From positions 1-64,000 of the forward strand of contig NZ_JAAIXZ010000021.1 of NCBI RefSeq assembly GCF_010894435.1: a stretch of 64,000 nt of DNA. Reading direction: 5' to 3'. Shown piece after piece: positions 44,200 through 53,318 of this stretch (position 1 is the first letter of the stretch; each line of letters begins with the position of its first letter). The stretch comes from Pyxidicoccus trucidator (lineage in GTDB: Bacteria > Myxococcota > Myxococcia > Myxococcales > Myxococcaceae). Position numbers and translations under genes: made by a program. The notes below the pieces were generated by a model. The model saw nothing but the letters and a program-made list of their open reading frames with translations. It did no database searches and had not been told where the DNA came from.

Positions 44200-45012
44200 A
44201 TGGACGCCGAGACGTTGCCTCATCCGGAGCCACGCAGGCTGGCGTGGCGCATCGAGCAGGCGCAGGCGGAGCAGGTGGACCAGACGCCCCTGCCCGGACG
44301 CGTGGGGCGGCCCTCGCTGCATGTGGCGGGAGGACGGGCCATCTACACGGGACCGCGCGCGCTGTACTCCGTCGCGCTGGGGGTGGGGCTGGGCGGCGTG
44401 GTGGGCGCGGAGGACGTGGACCGCATCGAGGCGCTGCTGGGCCAGGACGGCGGCGCGGTCCGCATCGAGCTGGGCCCCTTCTGCGACGCCTCGCTGGGGA
44501 GGGAGCTGGCGCGGCGGGGCTATGCCGTGGAGTACTTCCAGCTCGTCTGGTGGCGCCGTCCGGGAGCGGTGCCGCCGCCTCCTCCGGGGGTGACGGTGCG
44601 CCCATTGGTGCCGGGCGAGGAGCACATGTGGGCGGGGCTCTTCTTCCACGCCTACGCGGGGCGGCCCGCCTCGGCGGACGTGGAGCTGGCGGGCGGCCTG
44701 AACCTGACGCGCACGCCGTGCAACACCTGCTTCCTGGCCTGCGTGGACGGCGAGCCGCGCGGCGTGGGCGTGGTGTCCGCCACGGCCGGCGTGGCGCTGC
44801 TGTCGGGGGACGGCGTCCCCTGGCCCTACCAGGGACGGGGGCTGCAGGTGGCGCTCATCCACGCACGGCTGGCCTGGGCGGCCGAGCAGGGCTGCGACGT
44901 GGCCACCGCCGCGACGGAGCCCTCCACGGCGTCACAGCGCAGCTACGAGAAGGCGGGCTTCCGGTGCGCGTACCCCAAGCTCATCATGGTGCGCACACCG
45001 CCGGGGGCTTGA
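44200..45012 (+). CDS. GNAT-family N-acetyltransferase
   Basis: The 270-residue product has an N-terminal region related to the double-GNAT family and a C-terminal GNAT core. Motif A is slightly divergent (YQGRGLQVALIHARLAWAAEQG), followed by the motif B pattern SQRSYEKAGFRCAYPKL. Substrate unknown. The ATG is preceded by a strong GGAGGTG nine bases upstream; longer in-frame GTG starts exist. It ends 37 bp before the type II thioesterase gene, so the two may be co-transcribed, and a role in acylating a cluster intermediate is conceivable but unsupported. Confidence 0.8.
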   Translation: MDAETLPHPEPRRLAWRIEQAQAEQVDQTPLPGRVGRPSLHVAGGRAIYTGPRALYSVALGVGLGGVVGAEDVDRIEALLGQDGGAVRIELGPFCDASLGRELARRGYAVEYFQLVWWRRPGAVPPPPPGVTVRPLVPGEEHMWAGLFFHAYAGRPASADVELAGGLNLTRTPCNTCFLACVDGEPRGVGVVSATAGVALLSGDGVPWPYQGRGLQVALIHARLAWAAEQGCDVATAATEPSTASQRSYEKAGFRCAYPKLIMVRTPPGA

Positions 45013-45049
45013 CCCCTTTTCCGTGCCCGTGCGACAGAGCGTGTCAGCC

Positions 45050-45835
45050 ATGCGAAGCGCGACCACCCCGAGCCCGAATCCCCCTGACCGCTGGTTCCCC
45101 ACGCGGAAGCCCCTGACGGACCCGCGCATGCGGCTGTTCTGCTTCCCGTTCGCCGGTGGCAGCGCGGCCATCTACAACGCGTGGGGCGCCGGCATGCCCG
45201 CGGGCGTGGAGCTGTGCCCCGTGCAGCTCCCCGGCCGCGAGCGGCGGCTGATGGAGAAGCCCATCGACAGCCTGCCCGCGCTGGTGGACGCGCTGCTGCC
45301 CGTGCTCGCGCCGCTGCTGGACCGGCCCTTCGCCTTCTTCGGCTACAGCATGGGCTCGCGCATCTCCCTGGAGGTGACGCGCCGCCTGCACGTGCGCAAC
45401 GGCCCCATGCCCCGCGGCCTGATGATGGCCGCCGCCGGCCCGCCGCGTGAGAACGAGCGGGAGCCCATCCATCACCTGCCCGAGGCGGAGTTCATCGCCC
45501 ACCTGCGCAAGTACGACGGCACGCCGGAGGAAATCCTCCAGCACCGCGAGCTGCTGGAGCTGCTGCTGCCCACGCTGCGCGCGGACTTCGCGCTCGCCTG
45601 GTGGGAGAACGGCAACCACGCGGTGAAGCTCGACGTCCCCATCTCCGCCCTGGGCGCGGTGGGCGACACGCACGTGCCCGTGGCCAAACTGGAGCGCTGG
45701 CAGGAGGAGACGAAGAGCGAGGACTTCCGCGTGCGCCACTTCCCCGGCGGCCACTTCTTCATCCGCCAGCAGCAGGACGCCATCCTCGCCGCGGTGCGCG
45801 AGGACCTCGGGCGCTGGATGGCGTCCCCGGCCTGA
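45050..45835 (+). CDS. Type II thioesterase
   Basis: The 261-residue alpha/beta-hydrolase is of the GrsT/SrfD family that removes wrong or stalled acyl groups from carrier domains. FCFPFAGGSA, QLPGRERRL and FGYSMGS (Ser100) are diagnostic, as are the acid in GAVGDTHVP and His in GGHFF. ATG 45050 is used; a GTG nine codons upstream is an alternative. Its neighbour is the phosphopantetheinyl transferase, convergent with 15 bp between stops. Together they are typical housekeeping for an NRPS, here most likely the eight-module enzyme. Confidence 0.93.
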   Translation: MRSATTPSPNPPDRWFPTRKPLTDPRMRLFCFPFAGGSAAIYNAWGAGMPAGVELCPVQLPGRERRLMEKPIDSLPALVDALLPVLAPLLDRPFAFFGYSMGSRISLEVTRRLHVRNGPMPRGLMMAAAGPPRENEREPIHHLPEAEFIAHLRKYDGTPEEILQHRELLELLLPTLRADFALAWWENGNHAVKLDVPISALGAVGDTHVPVAKLERWQEETKSEDFRVRHFPGGHFFIRQQQDAILAAVREDLGRWMASPA

Positions 45836-45850
45836 GCCGCCCTGCCCCGC

Positions 45851-46627
45851 TCACGCCGCCTGGATGCGGGGCGGCGTCGTGTCCCCGGACAGCGGCACGG
45901 TGAACTGCCAGCGCACGCTGAGCGGCAGGCCCCGCGCCCGCTTCAGCGCCACCGCCGCCTGGTGCCGCTCCGAGGGACGCAGCTGCACGAACTGCCACGC
46001 GTCCGGCTCGTCCCGCATCCGCGCGTCGAAGGAGACGCGCGGCGACTGGCCCGCCTCCAGGTGGAAGGCGAACTGGTCCAGCGGCAGCGACAGCCCCGCG
46101 CCGCGCGCCTTGATGTACGACTCCTTCAGCGTCCAGTACTCGAAGAAGCGCTCCCGGTGGCGCTCGGGCGGCAGCGAGCGCAGCGCCGCCACCTCCGAGG
46201 CCGCGAAGTAGTGGTCGGCGATCTCCGCCGTCTCCCCGTCCCGCTGCGCATCCTCCACGTCCGCGCCCAGCTCCGCTCCCGTCCCCACCGCCACCAGCGC
46301 CATGCCGTCCGTGTGGGACAGGTTGAAGCGCAGCTTCGTGCCCCACTCGCCCTGCACCTCCGGCCGCCCGTAGGCGTTGGTCGCGAACGTCCACGCTTGC
46401 GGCGCCACCGGCGCGTAGCGCGAGAGCGTCAGCCGCACCAGCGCATGACTCACCAGGTATTGCCGCTGGTGGCGCTCGAAGCGGAAGCGGCGCTGCTTCT
46501 CGCGCTCCCTCGCATCCAGCAGCCCCCAGTAGGCCTCCAGCAACTGCCGGTCGTCGATGCGCTCCGGCTCGACAATCCACACGTGGACCTCGTCCGGCTT
46601 CAACTCCAGGTGGGTGACGGTCGACAT
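45851..46627 (-). CDS. Sfp-type 4'-phosphopantetheinyl transferase
   Basis: The 258-residue enzyme converts apo- to holo-carrier domains using CoA. Magnesium-binding Asp123 and Glu125 (GADVED) and the Trp165-Lys168-Glu169-Ser170-Lys173 block (FFEYWTLKESYIKARG) are intact. The N-terminal FNLSHTDG motif also matches. Full-length two-domain form as in Sfp. The start has a GAGGTAGG box. Substrates would be the eight carrier domains of the NRPS and possibly other assembly lines in the genome. Confidence 0.93.
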   Translation of the reverse strand: MSTVTHLELKPDEVHVWIVEPERIDDRQLLEAYWGLLDAREREKQRRFRFERHQRQYLVSHALVRLTLSRYAPVAPQAWTFATNAYGRPEVQGEWGTKLRFNLSHTDGMALVAVGTGAELGADVEDAQRDGETAEIADHYFAASEVAALRSLPPERHRERFFEYWTLKESYIKARGAGLSLPLDQFAFHLEAGQSPRVSFDARMRDEPDAWQFVQLRPSERHQAAVALKRARGLPLSVRWQFTVPLSGDTTPPRIQAA

Positions 46628-46728
46628 GGCCCTACCTCTACCACGCCGGGACGCACCCCGCGTAGGCTCGCAGGCTCGGACGCAGGCCCGCGCCGACGCA
46701 ATGACACACCGGGCCGGGGGGATGAACC

Positions 46729-47940
46729 ATGGACCTGACTGCCGCGACGAAGAAGCTGGAGACGCTGCGCACCCTCATGGCCGGCCACACGGACACCTCC
46801 GAGGAGCGCCGCATCCTGGAGCTGCTCACCGGGGCCACCGCCGCGGAGCTCAACTTCCTGCTGACCAACGTGGACCTGGAAGCCCTGCTGAGTGACATGG
46901 ACGACCGCGTCCTCGGCCCGGACCACCACACCGCCCTGCTGGACCTGCTGTGCTCCCGGCGAGCGGCCGAGCTGTCGCTGCCCGTGCGGGCCAGCCTGGT
47001 GACGGCGCTCCAGGTGGGCACCACCCATCTCGAGGGAGAGCGCCGCGTGCGGGACTTGTTCCTCGGGCTGCGCGGCCGGGAGCTGACCACCTTCAAGAAC
47101 CTGCTCGACGCGGGCGGCAACCACCAGGACCTGGAGAAGCTCCTGTTCGACGACGTGGACGACCCGGCCCTGCGCGAGGAAATCCTCGCCCACATCCGCC
47201 GCGAGGCCGAGGCCACGCCCAGCGGAGAGAACAAGGTCCTCAGCGACATCGACGACACCTTCTACGCGAACCTCAAGGACCAGCGGTATCCGTCCAAGAC
47301 GGTGTACCCGGGCGTGCTCGCCTTCTACTCGGAGCTGGACCGCGGCCCCGGCCTCATCCCCGGCCGGGAGGGGGACCTCACCTTCGTCACCGCGCGTCCC
47401 ATGGACGCGCTGGGCGTGGTGGAGAACATGACGCTGGACACGCTGCGCGAGCACGGCGTCCCGCCGCCCGCCGTGCTCTCCGGCAGCTTCGCCCACCTCC
47501 TCGGCAACTCGCGCATCGCCGACAAGAAGTTCGACAACTTCCAGCGCTACATCCGCGCCTTCCCCGAGTACGGCTTCGTCTTCGTGGGAGACAGCGGCCA
47601 GGGCGACGTGGAGTTCGGCGACCGGATGCTGGCGGCGGCGCCGCAAGCGGTGCACGCCGTGTTCATCCACGACGTGGTGGACACGCCCGAGGCCACCCGC
47701 CAGTCCTGGCGCGAGAAGCGCGTCTACTTCTTCGACACCTACGTGGGCGCAGCGATTGAGGCCTTCAACCAGGGCGTCATCTCCCGGGACGGCGTGGCGC
47801 GAGTCGCCCGCGCCGCCCAGGAGTCCATGGCCGGCATCGCCTTCAAGTCGCCCGGCCAGCGCGAGGCCCGGCAGCAGGAGCTGGAGAGAGACCTCCAGCG
47901 GGCTGCGGCGCTCATCTCCCCGCCGGTGGCGGGACGCTGA
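46729..47940 (+). CDS. App1-type phosphatidate phosphatase domain protein
   Basis: The 403-residue product has a helical N-terminal region (about 1-165) of unknown role and a HAD-like App1/DUF2183 catalytic domain with LSDIDDTFY (Asp173, Asp175, Thr177), TFVTARP and FVGDSGQGD motifs. Yeast App1 dephosphorylates phosphatidic acid; the bacterial members are poorly studied. No signal peptide or membrane segment. Start ATG follows a GGGGGG-type box. Divergent from the phosphopantetheinyl transferase gene; its last 29 bp overlap the 3' end of the convergent oxidase gene. Confidence 0.82.
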   Translation: MDLTAATKKLETLRTLMAGHTDTSEERRILELLTGATAAELNFLLTNVDLEALLSDMDDRVLGPDHHTALLDLLCSRRAAELSLPVRASLVTALQVGTTHLEGERRVRDLFLGLRGRELTTFKNLLDAGGNHQDLEKLLFDDVDDPALREEILAHIRREAEATPSGENKVLSDIDDTFYANLKDQRYPSKTVYPGVLAFYSELDRGPGLIPGREGDLTFVTARPMDALGVVENMTLDTLREHGVPPPAVLSGSFAHLLGNSRIADKKFDNFQRYIRAFPEYGFVFVGDSGQGDVEFGDRMLAAAPQAVHAVFIHDVVDTPEATRQSWREKRVYFFDTYVGAAIEAFNQGVISRDGVARVARAAQESMAGIAFKSPGQREARQQELERDLQRAAALISPPVAGR

Positions 47941-50662
47941 TTCCCAGCTCCAGGGACAGGTCGAAGGTCAGGTCGGGCGACGTCGCGCCCACCTGCTTCA
48001 CCACGACGGCGAGGGTGTTCTCCCCTTGCACGAACACCTCCGGCAACAGTGACTCCGTTGCGCTGGAGTTCTCCGCGCCCGCGTTCGCGTACTTCGCGTG
48101 CACGGTGTTGCTGGCGCTCACGTTGCGGACGAGCACCTGCGTCCCATTCACGTACACCACGATGCCGTCGTCATAGAGCACGTCCAGCGTGGCGCTCGTC
48201 ACCTGGCCGGACACGGTGATCTTCTTGCGGAAGTAGGTGCTCGTCTGCGACGGCGTGGTCCGCAGCAGCACGGTCGTCTCGTCCCCGTCGCCGTAGCCGA
48301 GCTGCCCCGCGCCGGAGGGCCACGCGCCATCGTCGAAGCCCGCCGTCTTCCAGGACGCCCCCGGGTCCACCCCGCTGTCCTGGTACTTCCAGGTGGAGCG
48401 CCAGGGGATGAGCAGCTCCCGCCGCACGGTGGAGATGGAGAAGACGCCGTTGCTCACATCCACCGGAGTGCCCCCACCGGCGCGGGACACGCGCACCAGC
48501 GCATGTGCGGTAGGCAGGTTGGGCACCTGCCAGGTGTAGACGCCCGTGTTCGCCACCGCGGAGGCGATGGGCGCCCAGTTGGCGCCCTCGTCCGTCGACA
48601 GCGCCAGGTCCACGGTGGGCACGCTGCCGCTGGTGTTCCAGCGGATGGTGGAAGAGGTGCCGACAATCAGCTCCTCACCGCCGTTGGGCGAGACCAGGGT
48701 GAGCGTGTCGGGTGCGGGCCCGTCGTCGCTCAGCTCCACCTCCAGTCCCAGGGCGAAGGTCAGGTCCTCGGAGGTGGCGCTCACCTGCTTCACCATGACG
48801 GCGATGACGTTGTGCCCCACCACGAAGGGGTTGCCCGACAGCGGCACGGCGGTACGGACGTACGCGTTGCTCGCCGAGTCGGAGGCATACGCGCCGTGCT
48901 CCAGGCCGCTGTCCAGGTTCTTCGCGAACACGGGCACGCCGTTGACCCACACGCCGACGCCGTCGTCGAAGAGCAGCTCCAATTGCGCGCGGGTGACGGG
49001 CCTGTCCAGGGTGAGGTCCTTGCGGAAGTACACCGAGGACTGCGACGGCGACGTGCGCGGCAGCTCCGTCCCCTCGTCGTCGTCCCCATAGCCGAGCTGC
49101 CCCGGACCCGAACTCCACGCGGAGTCGTCGAAGTCCCGGAGCCTCCAGTCCGCACCGGGGTCCACGCCCCGGGCGTCGTACCGCCACACGTCGCTGAACG
49201 ACACCACCCGCCGGAGCTTCTGCGGCTCCAGTGCCACCGTCACGATCTTCCCCACGGACGGTACGCCCTTGTCGTCGACGAGGAAGAGCATGTACGGGCC
49301 CGGAGGCGCCTCCACGTTGGTGGCGGGCGCGGTGATGCTCAGCCCGCCCGCGGTCGGCGTGAAGCCCAGGGTGACGAAGCGTTGCCCCTGGTCGATGGCG
49401 TGGGTCGGCGCGCCCAGCCCGATGAGCGTCACCTTGCGGATGGAGGCCGCCTCCGGTGAGGACACGCTGAAGCTCGTGCCCGGCTCCACCACGTCGGGGG
49501 CGGAGGCCAGGGTGGGACGCGCACCCTTGAAGAGATACGGCGGCGAGAAGATCTCCATCGTGCGCACGTTGCGGCCCCCGCCGTGCAGGACGCGCCCGTC
49601 CGGTAGCAGCAGCGACGTGGCGTGGTACCCATGGAAGTCCTGGGCGGAGGCCAGCTTCGTCCACTTCTCCGTGGCGGGGCTGAAGACCTCCGCGTACTTC
49701 ACCGCGCCGGAGGCGGTGCTGAAGCCGGTGGCGCTGGAGCCTCCCGTGACGAGCACCGTGCCGTCCGGCAGCATGGTGGCGTTGCACTGCCGCCGGGGCA
49801 GCGACATGGAGGCGGTGTAGCGCCACGTCGGCGCCGACTGGTTGAGGTCGATGAGCTCCACGGTGGCCGTGGGCGGGTCCCCTCCTCCGACAATCATCAC
49901 CTTGCCGTCGAAGTACACCGCCGAGCCGTAGGTGCGGCCTCCGAAGAGGCTGCGGCCGTGCTCCCACCAGGTGCCCGTGCCATTCGTGTCCAGGTACATG
50001 GTGGCGCGCCGGGGGGCGGCGAAGAAGAGCTTGCCGTTGGGCGCCACGAACATGCGCGGGTAGTACGGCAGGTCTCTCACCGCGGTGGTCAAATCCCGCA
50101 GCGTGTTGGCGGGGCCGCCGCCCGGAGCCCCCGTCTGGTACACCTGCACCAGTTCGTTGGTCATCCCCGCCCCGTGCGTCTCTCCGGAGAGGATGGCCAC
50201 GTCACCGTTGGGCAGCGTGGTGTTGGTGGGGTACCACCGGAAGTCGTTCATGTCGGGGCCGGGCATCCACGTGTCCGTGGCCCCGTCATAGATGGACGTC
50301 TCGGCCAGCCCGATGTGCGAGTCCGTGTGCCCGCCCGTCACCAGCAGCCGTCCGTCGGCGAGGAACGAGTGCCCCGCGCAGAAGATGTTGTAGTCGGGTG
50401 TGGCCGCGAACCCGAGCGTGCCGGTGGCGGGGTCCCACAGCACCGGCGGGCCCGAGCCCTCCTCGAACTCGCCGAAGACGAACACCTTCCCGTTGGGGAG
50501 GAGGTTGGCGTGCGTGGCGGACAGCGGCCAGGTCCCCAGGTGCGTCCACTGCCCGACTTCCGCTGGCACCTGGGCCCGTGCTCCCGAGGTGAAGGCCAGC
50601 ACACACGCCCCCAGCAGCACCGCGAGCCCACGCGGTCCCTTGAATCCTGATCCAGATGACAT
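47912..50662 (-). CDS. fbfB: Secreted galactose/glyoxal-oxidase-like radical copper oxidase
   Basis: The 916-residue product has a signal peptide (cleavage near ARA-Q, residue 30) and a seven-bladed Kelch oxidase domain with a complete copper-radical site: Cys95 (FCAGHS) and Tyr144 (RWYPTNT) for the thioether cofactor, and ligands Tyr346-His347 (YHATSLLLPDG) and His421 (THAIDQGQR). A DUF1929-type immunoglobulin-like domain follows. The tail is unusual: two similar jelly-roll-like units (about 485-645 and 745-910) around a Kre9/KNH-like SPNGGE domain (about 655-745), probably glycan binding. It resembles FbfB of Stigmatella aurantiaca, needed for fruiting bodies, and sits divergent from an FbfA-like synthase. 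Start ATG is chosen for its signal peptide and GGGGGGAG box. Confidence 0.85.
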   Translation of the reverse strand: MSSGSGFKGPRGLAVLLGACVLAFTSGARAQVPAEVGQWTHLGTWPLSATHANLLPNGKVFVFGEFEEGSGPPVLWDPATGTLGFAATPDYNIFCAGHSFLADGRLLVTGGHTDSHIGLAETSIYDGATDTWMPGPDMNDFRWYPTNTTLPNGDVAILSGETHGAGMTNELVQVYQTGAPGGGPANTLRDLTTAVRDLPYYPRMFVAPNGKLFFAAPRRATMYLDTNGTGTWWEHGRSLFGGRTYGSAVYFDGKVMIVGGGDPPTATVELIDLNQSAPTWRYTASMSLPRRQCNATMLPDGTVLVTGGSSATGFSTASGAVKYAEVFSPATEKWTKLASAQDFHGYHATSLLLPDGRVLHGGGRNVRTMEIFSPPYLFKGARPTLASAPDVVEPGTSFSVSSPEAASIRKVTLIGLGAPTHAIDQGQRFVTLGFTPTAGGLSITAPATNVEAPPGPYMLFLVDDKGVPSVGKIVTVALEPQKLRRVVSFSDVWRYDARGVDPGADWRLRDFDDSAWSSGPGQLGYGDDDEGTELPRTSPSQSSVYFRKDLTLDRPVTRAQLELLFDDGVGVWVNGVPVFAKNLDSGLEHGAYASDSASNAYVRTAVPLSGNPFVVGHNVIAVMVKQVSATSEDLTFALGLEVELSDDGPAPDTLTLVSPNGGEELIVGTSSTIRWNTSGSVPTVDLALSTDEGANWAPIASAVANTGVYTWQVPNLPTAHALVRVSRAGGGTPVDVSNGVFSISTVRRELLIPWRSTWKYQDSGVDPGASWKTAGFDDGAWPSGAGQLGYGDGDETTVLLRTTPSQTSTYFRKKITVSGQVTSATLDVLYDDGIVVYVNGTQVLVRNVSASNTVHAKYANAGAENSSATESLLPEVFVQGENTLAVVVKQVGATSPDLTFDLSLELGISVPPPAGR

Positions 50663-50823
50663 GGCTCCCCCCAGGCGACGCCGCCAGAAGTCCGGGGGCA
50701 GAACCTGAGCGGCCCTCGGTCCCTCGTCACCCAGGCCGCGAGTCGCAAGCAATGCCTGGAAGTGGACGTGTCACCGCGGCGTGATGTGCCCACTCATGGT
50801 CAGTGGCCCTGTACGCGCGGGCA

Positions 50824-50850
50824 GTTGGCGGTGGCGCCTGTTCCGCCAAC
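50824..50850. promoter_or_regulatory. Inverted repeat in the fbfB-fbfA divergent region
   Basis: Perfect 8-bp arms gttggcgg and ccgccaac with an 11-base spacer, centred about 99 bp before the synthase start and 175 bp before the oxidase start. Candidate binding site for a regulator of both genes. I found no convincing sigma-54 (GG-N10-GC) promoter here. Confidence 0.35.
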
Positions 50851-50876
50851 CTTCCGGTCGCTCGTATTGGGGGCCG

Positions 50877-50895
50877 CGGAAGCGGAGCGCTTCCG
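50877..50895. promoter_or_regulatory. Second inverted repeat upstream of the fbfA-like gene
   Basis: Perfect 8-bp arms cggaagcg and cgcttccg with a 3-base spacer, ending 41 bp before the synthase ATG. It could be an operator, or a hairpin in the 5' untranslated RNA. Confidence 0.35.
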
Positions 50896-50935
50896 TGTGG
50901 AAGGAGCTCGTTGGCGTGACGGGGAGCAGGACCTG

Positions 50936-52189
50936 ATGGAGCTCTTTCCCATTCATCTGCTGTTCATCGTGGTGCTGATGAACCGCTACATCCTCGGTCC
51001 CTTCCTGCGGCGCCTGCGAGGCCAGCGGTTCGACCGGGTGGACGACACGTTCCTTCCCCGGGTGGCCATCGTCATCCCGCTCTTCAACGAGGGGAAGGGC
51101 ATCTTCCATGCCGTCCGCAGCCTGCTGGAGCAGGACTATCCCGGCCACCTGCTGCAGATCGTCGTGGTGGATGACTGCTCCAAGGACGACAGCTTCGCCT
51201 GGGCGCTGAAGGCCGGAGAGGGGCACGCCAACGTCGTCGTGCTGCGCAACCCGGAGAACATGGGCAAGCGCAAGGGCATCAACCGGGGCGTGAAGGCCGC
51301 CGTCGACGCGGAGATCATCGTGTCGGTGGACTCGGACGTCATCGTCGACAAGTCCGCGGTCCGGCAGCTGGTGCGCCGCTTCACCAGTCCCCGCATCGCC
51401 GCCGTGGGTGGCCGCACCTTCGTGACGAACCGTCACCAGAACTGGCTGACGCGGATGATTGAAATCAAGTTCCACTTCGCCCAGGAGTGGCTGAAGGACC
51501 TGGAGCGCAGCTTCCGGCAGGTGATGTGCCTGACGGGCTGCCTCACCGCGTACCGCCGCCACGTGTTGCTGGAGCTGGAGCCCATCCTCGAGGCCCGCTC
51601 CATCGCCGGCGTCCCCATCAAGTACGGCGAGGACCGCTTCCTCACGCGGCAGATCGTCAAGCACAACTACGAGACGGTCTACACGCTGGACGCCTTCTGC
51701 TTCACCGCCGCGCCGGCCACGCTGGCCGGGTACTTCTCGCAGCAGCTGCGGTGGCGGCGCTCCAACCTGGTGGACCTGCTGGGGGGCCTGTCTCACGCCT
51801 GGCGGCTGCATCCGGTGGTGACGGTCCACTACGTGTCACAGCTCGCGCTGCTGCTCTCGTATCCCGTGGTCATCGTCCACAACGTCCTCAACGGCGAGTT
51901 CTGGGACATCCTCGCCTTCCACTTCCTGGTCATCGGCCTGCTGGGCATCATCTACCGGTTCGAGACCCGGCACCTGCCGGACGACCGGCGCGTGCATGGC
52001 GCGAGCTTCCTGCCCATGGCGATGCTGATGCCGGTGACCTACGCGCTGTTCACGCCGCTCGCGCTGCTGACACTGGACTCGGGGAGCTGGGAGACGCGGG
52101 GCAGTCCCAGCAGCGCTCCGGCCGAGTCGCCCGCGGACAACGGCGGCGGCCTTCCTCCCACCCACGCTGGTGAGGGCTCTCATCCATGA
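50936..52189 (+). CDS. fbfA: Processive GT2 polysaccharide synthase (NodC/chitin/hyaluronan synthase-like)
   Basis: The 417-residue inner-membrane glycosyltransferase has an N-terminal membrane helix (about 5-22). GT2 motifs are DD at 79-80, DSD (132-134), GED (231-233) and QQLRW (269-273), the full processive-synthase set. Three or four further helices lie at about 285-400. The polymer would be extruded as it is made. It resembles FbfA of Stigmatella aurantiaca, a chitin-synthase/NodC homologue required for fruiting. Start ATG has AGCAGG upstream; the longer frame is non-homologous. Its stop overlaps the next gene by four bases (ATGA). The sugar cannot be predicted from sequence alone. Confidence 0.85.
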   Translation: MELFPIHLLFIVVLMNRYILGPFLRRLRGQRFDRVDDTFLPRVAIVIPLFNEGKGIFHAVRSLLEQDYPGHLLQIVVVDDCSKDDSFAWALKAGEGHANVVVLRNPENMGKRKGINRGVKAAVDAEIIVSVDSDVIVDKSAVRQLVRRFTSPRIAAVGGRTFVTNRHQNWLTRMIEIKFHFAQEWLKDLERSFRQVMCLTGCLTAYRRHVLLELEPILEARSIAGVPIKYGEDRFLTRQIVKHNYETVYTLDAFCFTAAPATLAGYFSQQLRWRRSNLVDLLGGLSHAWRLHPVVTVHYVSQLALLLSYPVVIVHNVLNGEFWDILAFHFLVIGLLGIIYRFETRHLPDDRRVHGASFLPMAMLMPVTYALFTPLALLTLDSGSWETRGSPSSAPAESPADNGGGLPPTHAGEGSHP

Positions 52190-53286
52190 ACCAACGCGTC
52201 GCCAATCGCATCAACTCCATCGTGGTCTCGGCCTACAAGTTCATGGGCTCGGTGCTGCTGGCGTTGATCATGCTCGGGCTCCTCTCCTTCCTCTCCGTGC
52301 AGGGCTTCTTCATGGTGAGCCGGAGCTGGGTGACCCCCACCGTGATGTCGCCCACGGACCAGGAGATCCTCACCCTCAACACCCAGGTTGCGGCGCAGAC
52401 GTCCGCCCGGGACCACGTGCTCGCGGAGCGGCGCACGGTGGAGAACCGCATCGCGGACGCCGAGCGCACCATCACAGCCGAGCGCGCCTTCCAGCAGCGC
52501 TTCCGGGTGGCCCTGCACGGTGAGCGCGCCGCGAGAGCCCGGGTGTCCCGGCGCCTGTCGGAGCTGCGGCGCGAGTACGGCCTGGCCCGGGAGGAGATCC
52601 TCACGTCCAACCGCGCCTTCTCCGGCCTGACGCGCGTGCGCACCGACGCGCTGTATGGCGCGCGGCTGCTGGAGCAGGAGGACAAGCTCACCATCAACCA
52701 CCACCTGGCGCAGCTCGCGCAGAGCAACCTGTCGCTGGCGCAGAGCTCCGTGGACCTGGAGACGCGGCTGGAGTCGCTCAACCGGGAGCTCGCCGGCCTG
52801 GCGGCGGTGGAGGGCGGGCTGGGCAAGGACAGCACGCCGGACGGGATGACCACGGACGTGCTGCTGCTGGAGCGCGAGTACACGCACTCGGCGCTGGAGC
52901 TGTCCCGCGCGGAGGCCACCCTCAAGAGCCTGCGCGAGGACTTGAAGGCCCTGGACGACGTGGCCCTCCGGTATGCCACGCTGATTGCGTCGCTGCGCGC
53001 GTCGCCGTACCTCCGGGCGATTGAAAAAGACCTGACGGTGGCCTTCGTTCCCTACGAGAACCTGCCCCAGGCCGGGCAGGGCACGCCGCTCTATGCCTGC
53101 TCGGCCAAGCTGTTCTGGTGTCGAGAGGTGGGCGTGGTGGGCGTGGTGCTGGAGGGCGAGGTGTCCATCAAACATCCCATCCGCCAGTACATGCTCCGGG
53201 GGGTGATGGTGGAAATCCAGCTATCGGACTCGCCTGCTGCCCGGGAGGATTTGCTCCACCTGGGCCGTCCCCCGATGCTGCTGTAG
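52186..53286 (+). CDS. Membrane-anchored coiled-coil adaptor (HlyD/Alg44-like)
   Basis: The 366-residue product has one N-terminal membrane helix (about 18-43). A long charged coiled coil (about 60-275) follows, and then a small beta domain with VVGVVLEGEVSIKHP and MLRGVMVEIQLSD, like the end of periplasmic adaptor proteins. There is no PilZ domain, unlike Alg44. Translationally coupled to the synthase (ATGA overlap). Inferred role: link the inner-membrane synthase to the periplasmic or outer-membrane export parts. Confidence 0.75.
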   Translation: MNQRVANRINSIVVSAYKFMGSVLLALIMLGLLSFLSVQGFFMVSRSWVTPTVMSPTDQEILTLNTQVAAQTSARDHVLAERRTVENRIADAERTITAERAFQQRFRVALHGERAARARVSRRLSELRREYGLAREEILTSNRAFSGLTRVRTDALYGARLLEQEDKLTINHHLAQLAQSNLSLAQSSVDLETRLESLNRELAGLAAVEGGLGKDSTPDGMTTDVLLLEREYTHSALELSRAEATLKSLREDLKALDDVALRYATLIASLRASPYLRAIEKDLTVAFVPYENLPQAGQGTPLYACSAKLFWCREVGVVGVVLEGEVSIKHPIRQYMLRGVMVEIQLSDSPAAREDLLHLGRPPMLL

Positions 53287-53318
53287 ATGGCGCCCTCCCG
53301 CGGAGGTGGAGACGGTCT

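Noticed and set aside
50663..50935. Sigma-54 promoter between the oxidase and synthase genes
   Set aside because: GG and GC elements near 50740-50760 on the minus strand are eight bases apart instead of the required ten, and the plus strand has none.
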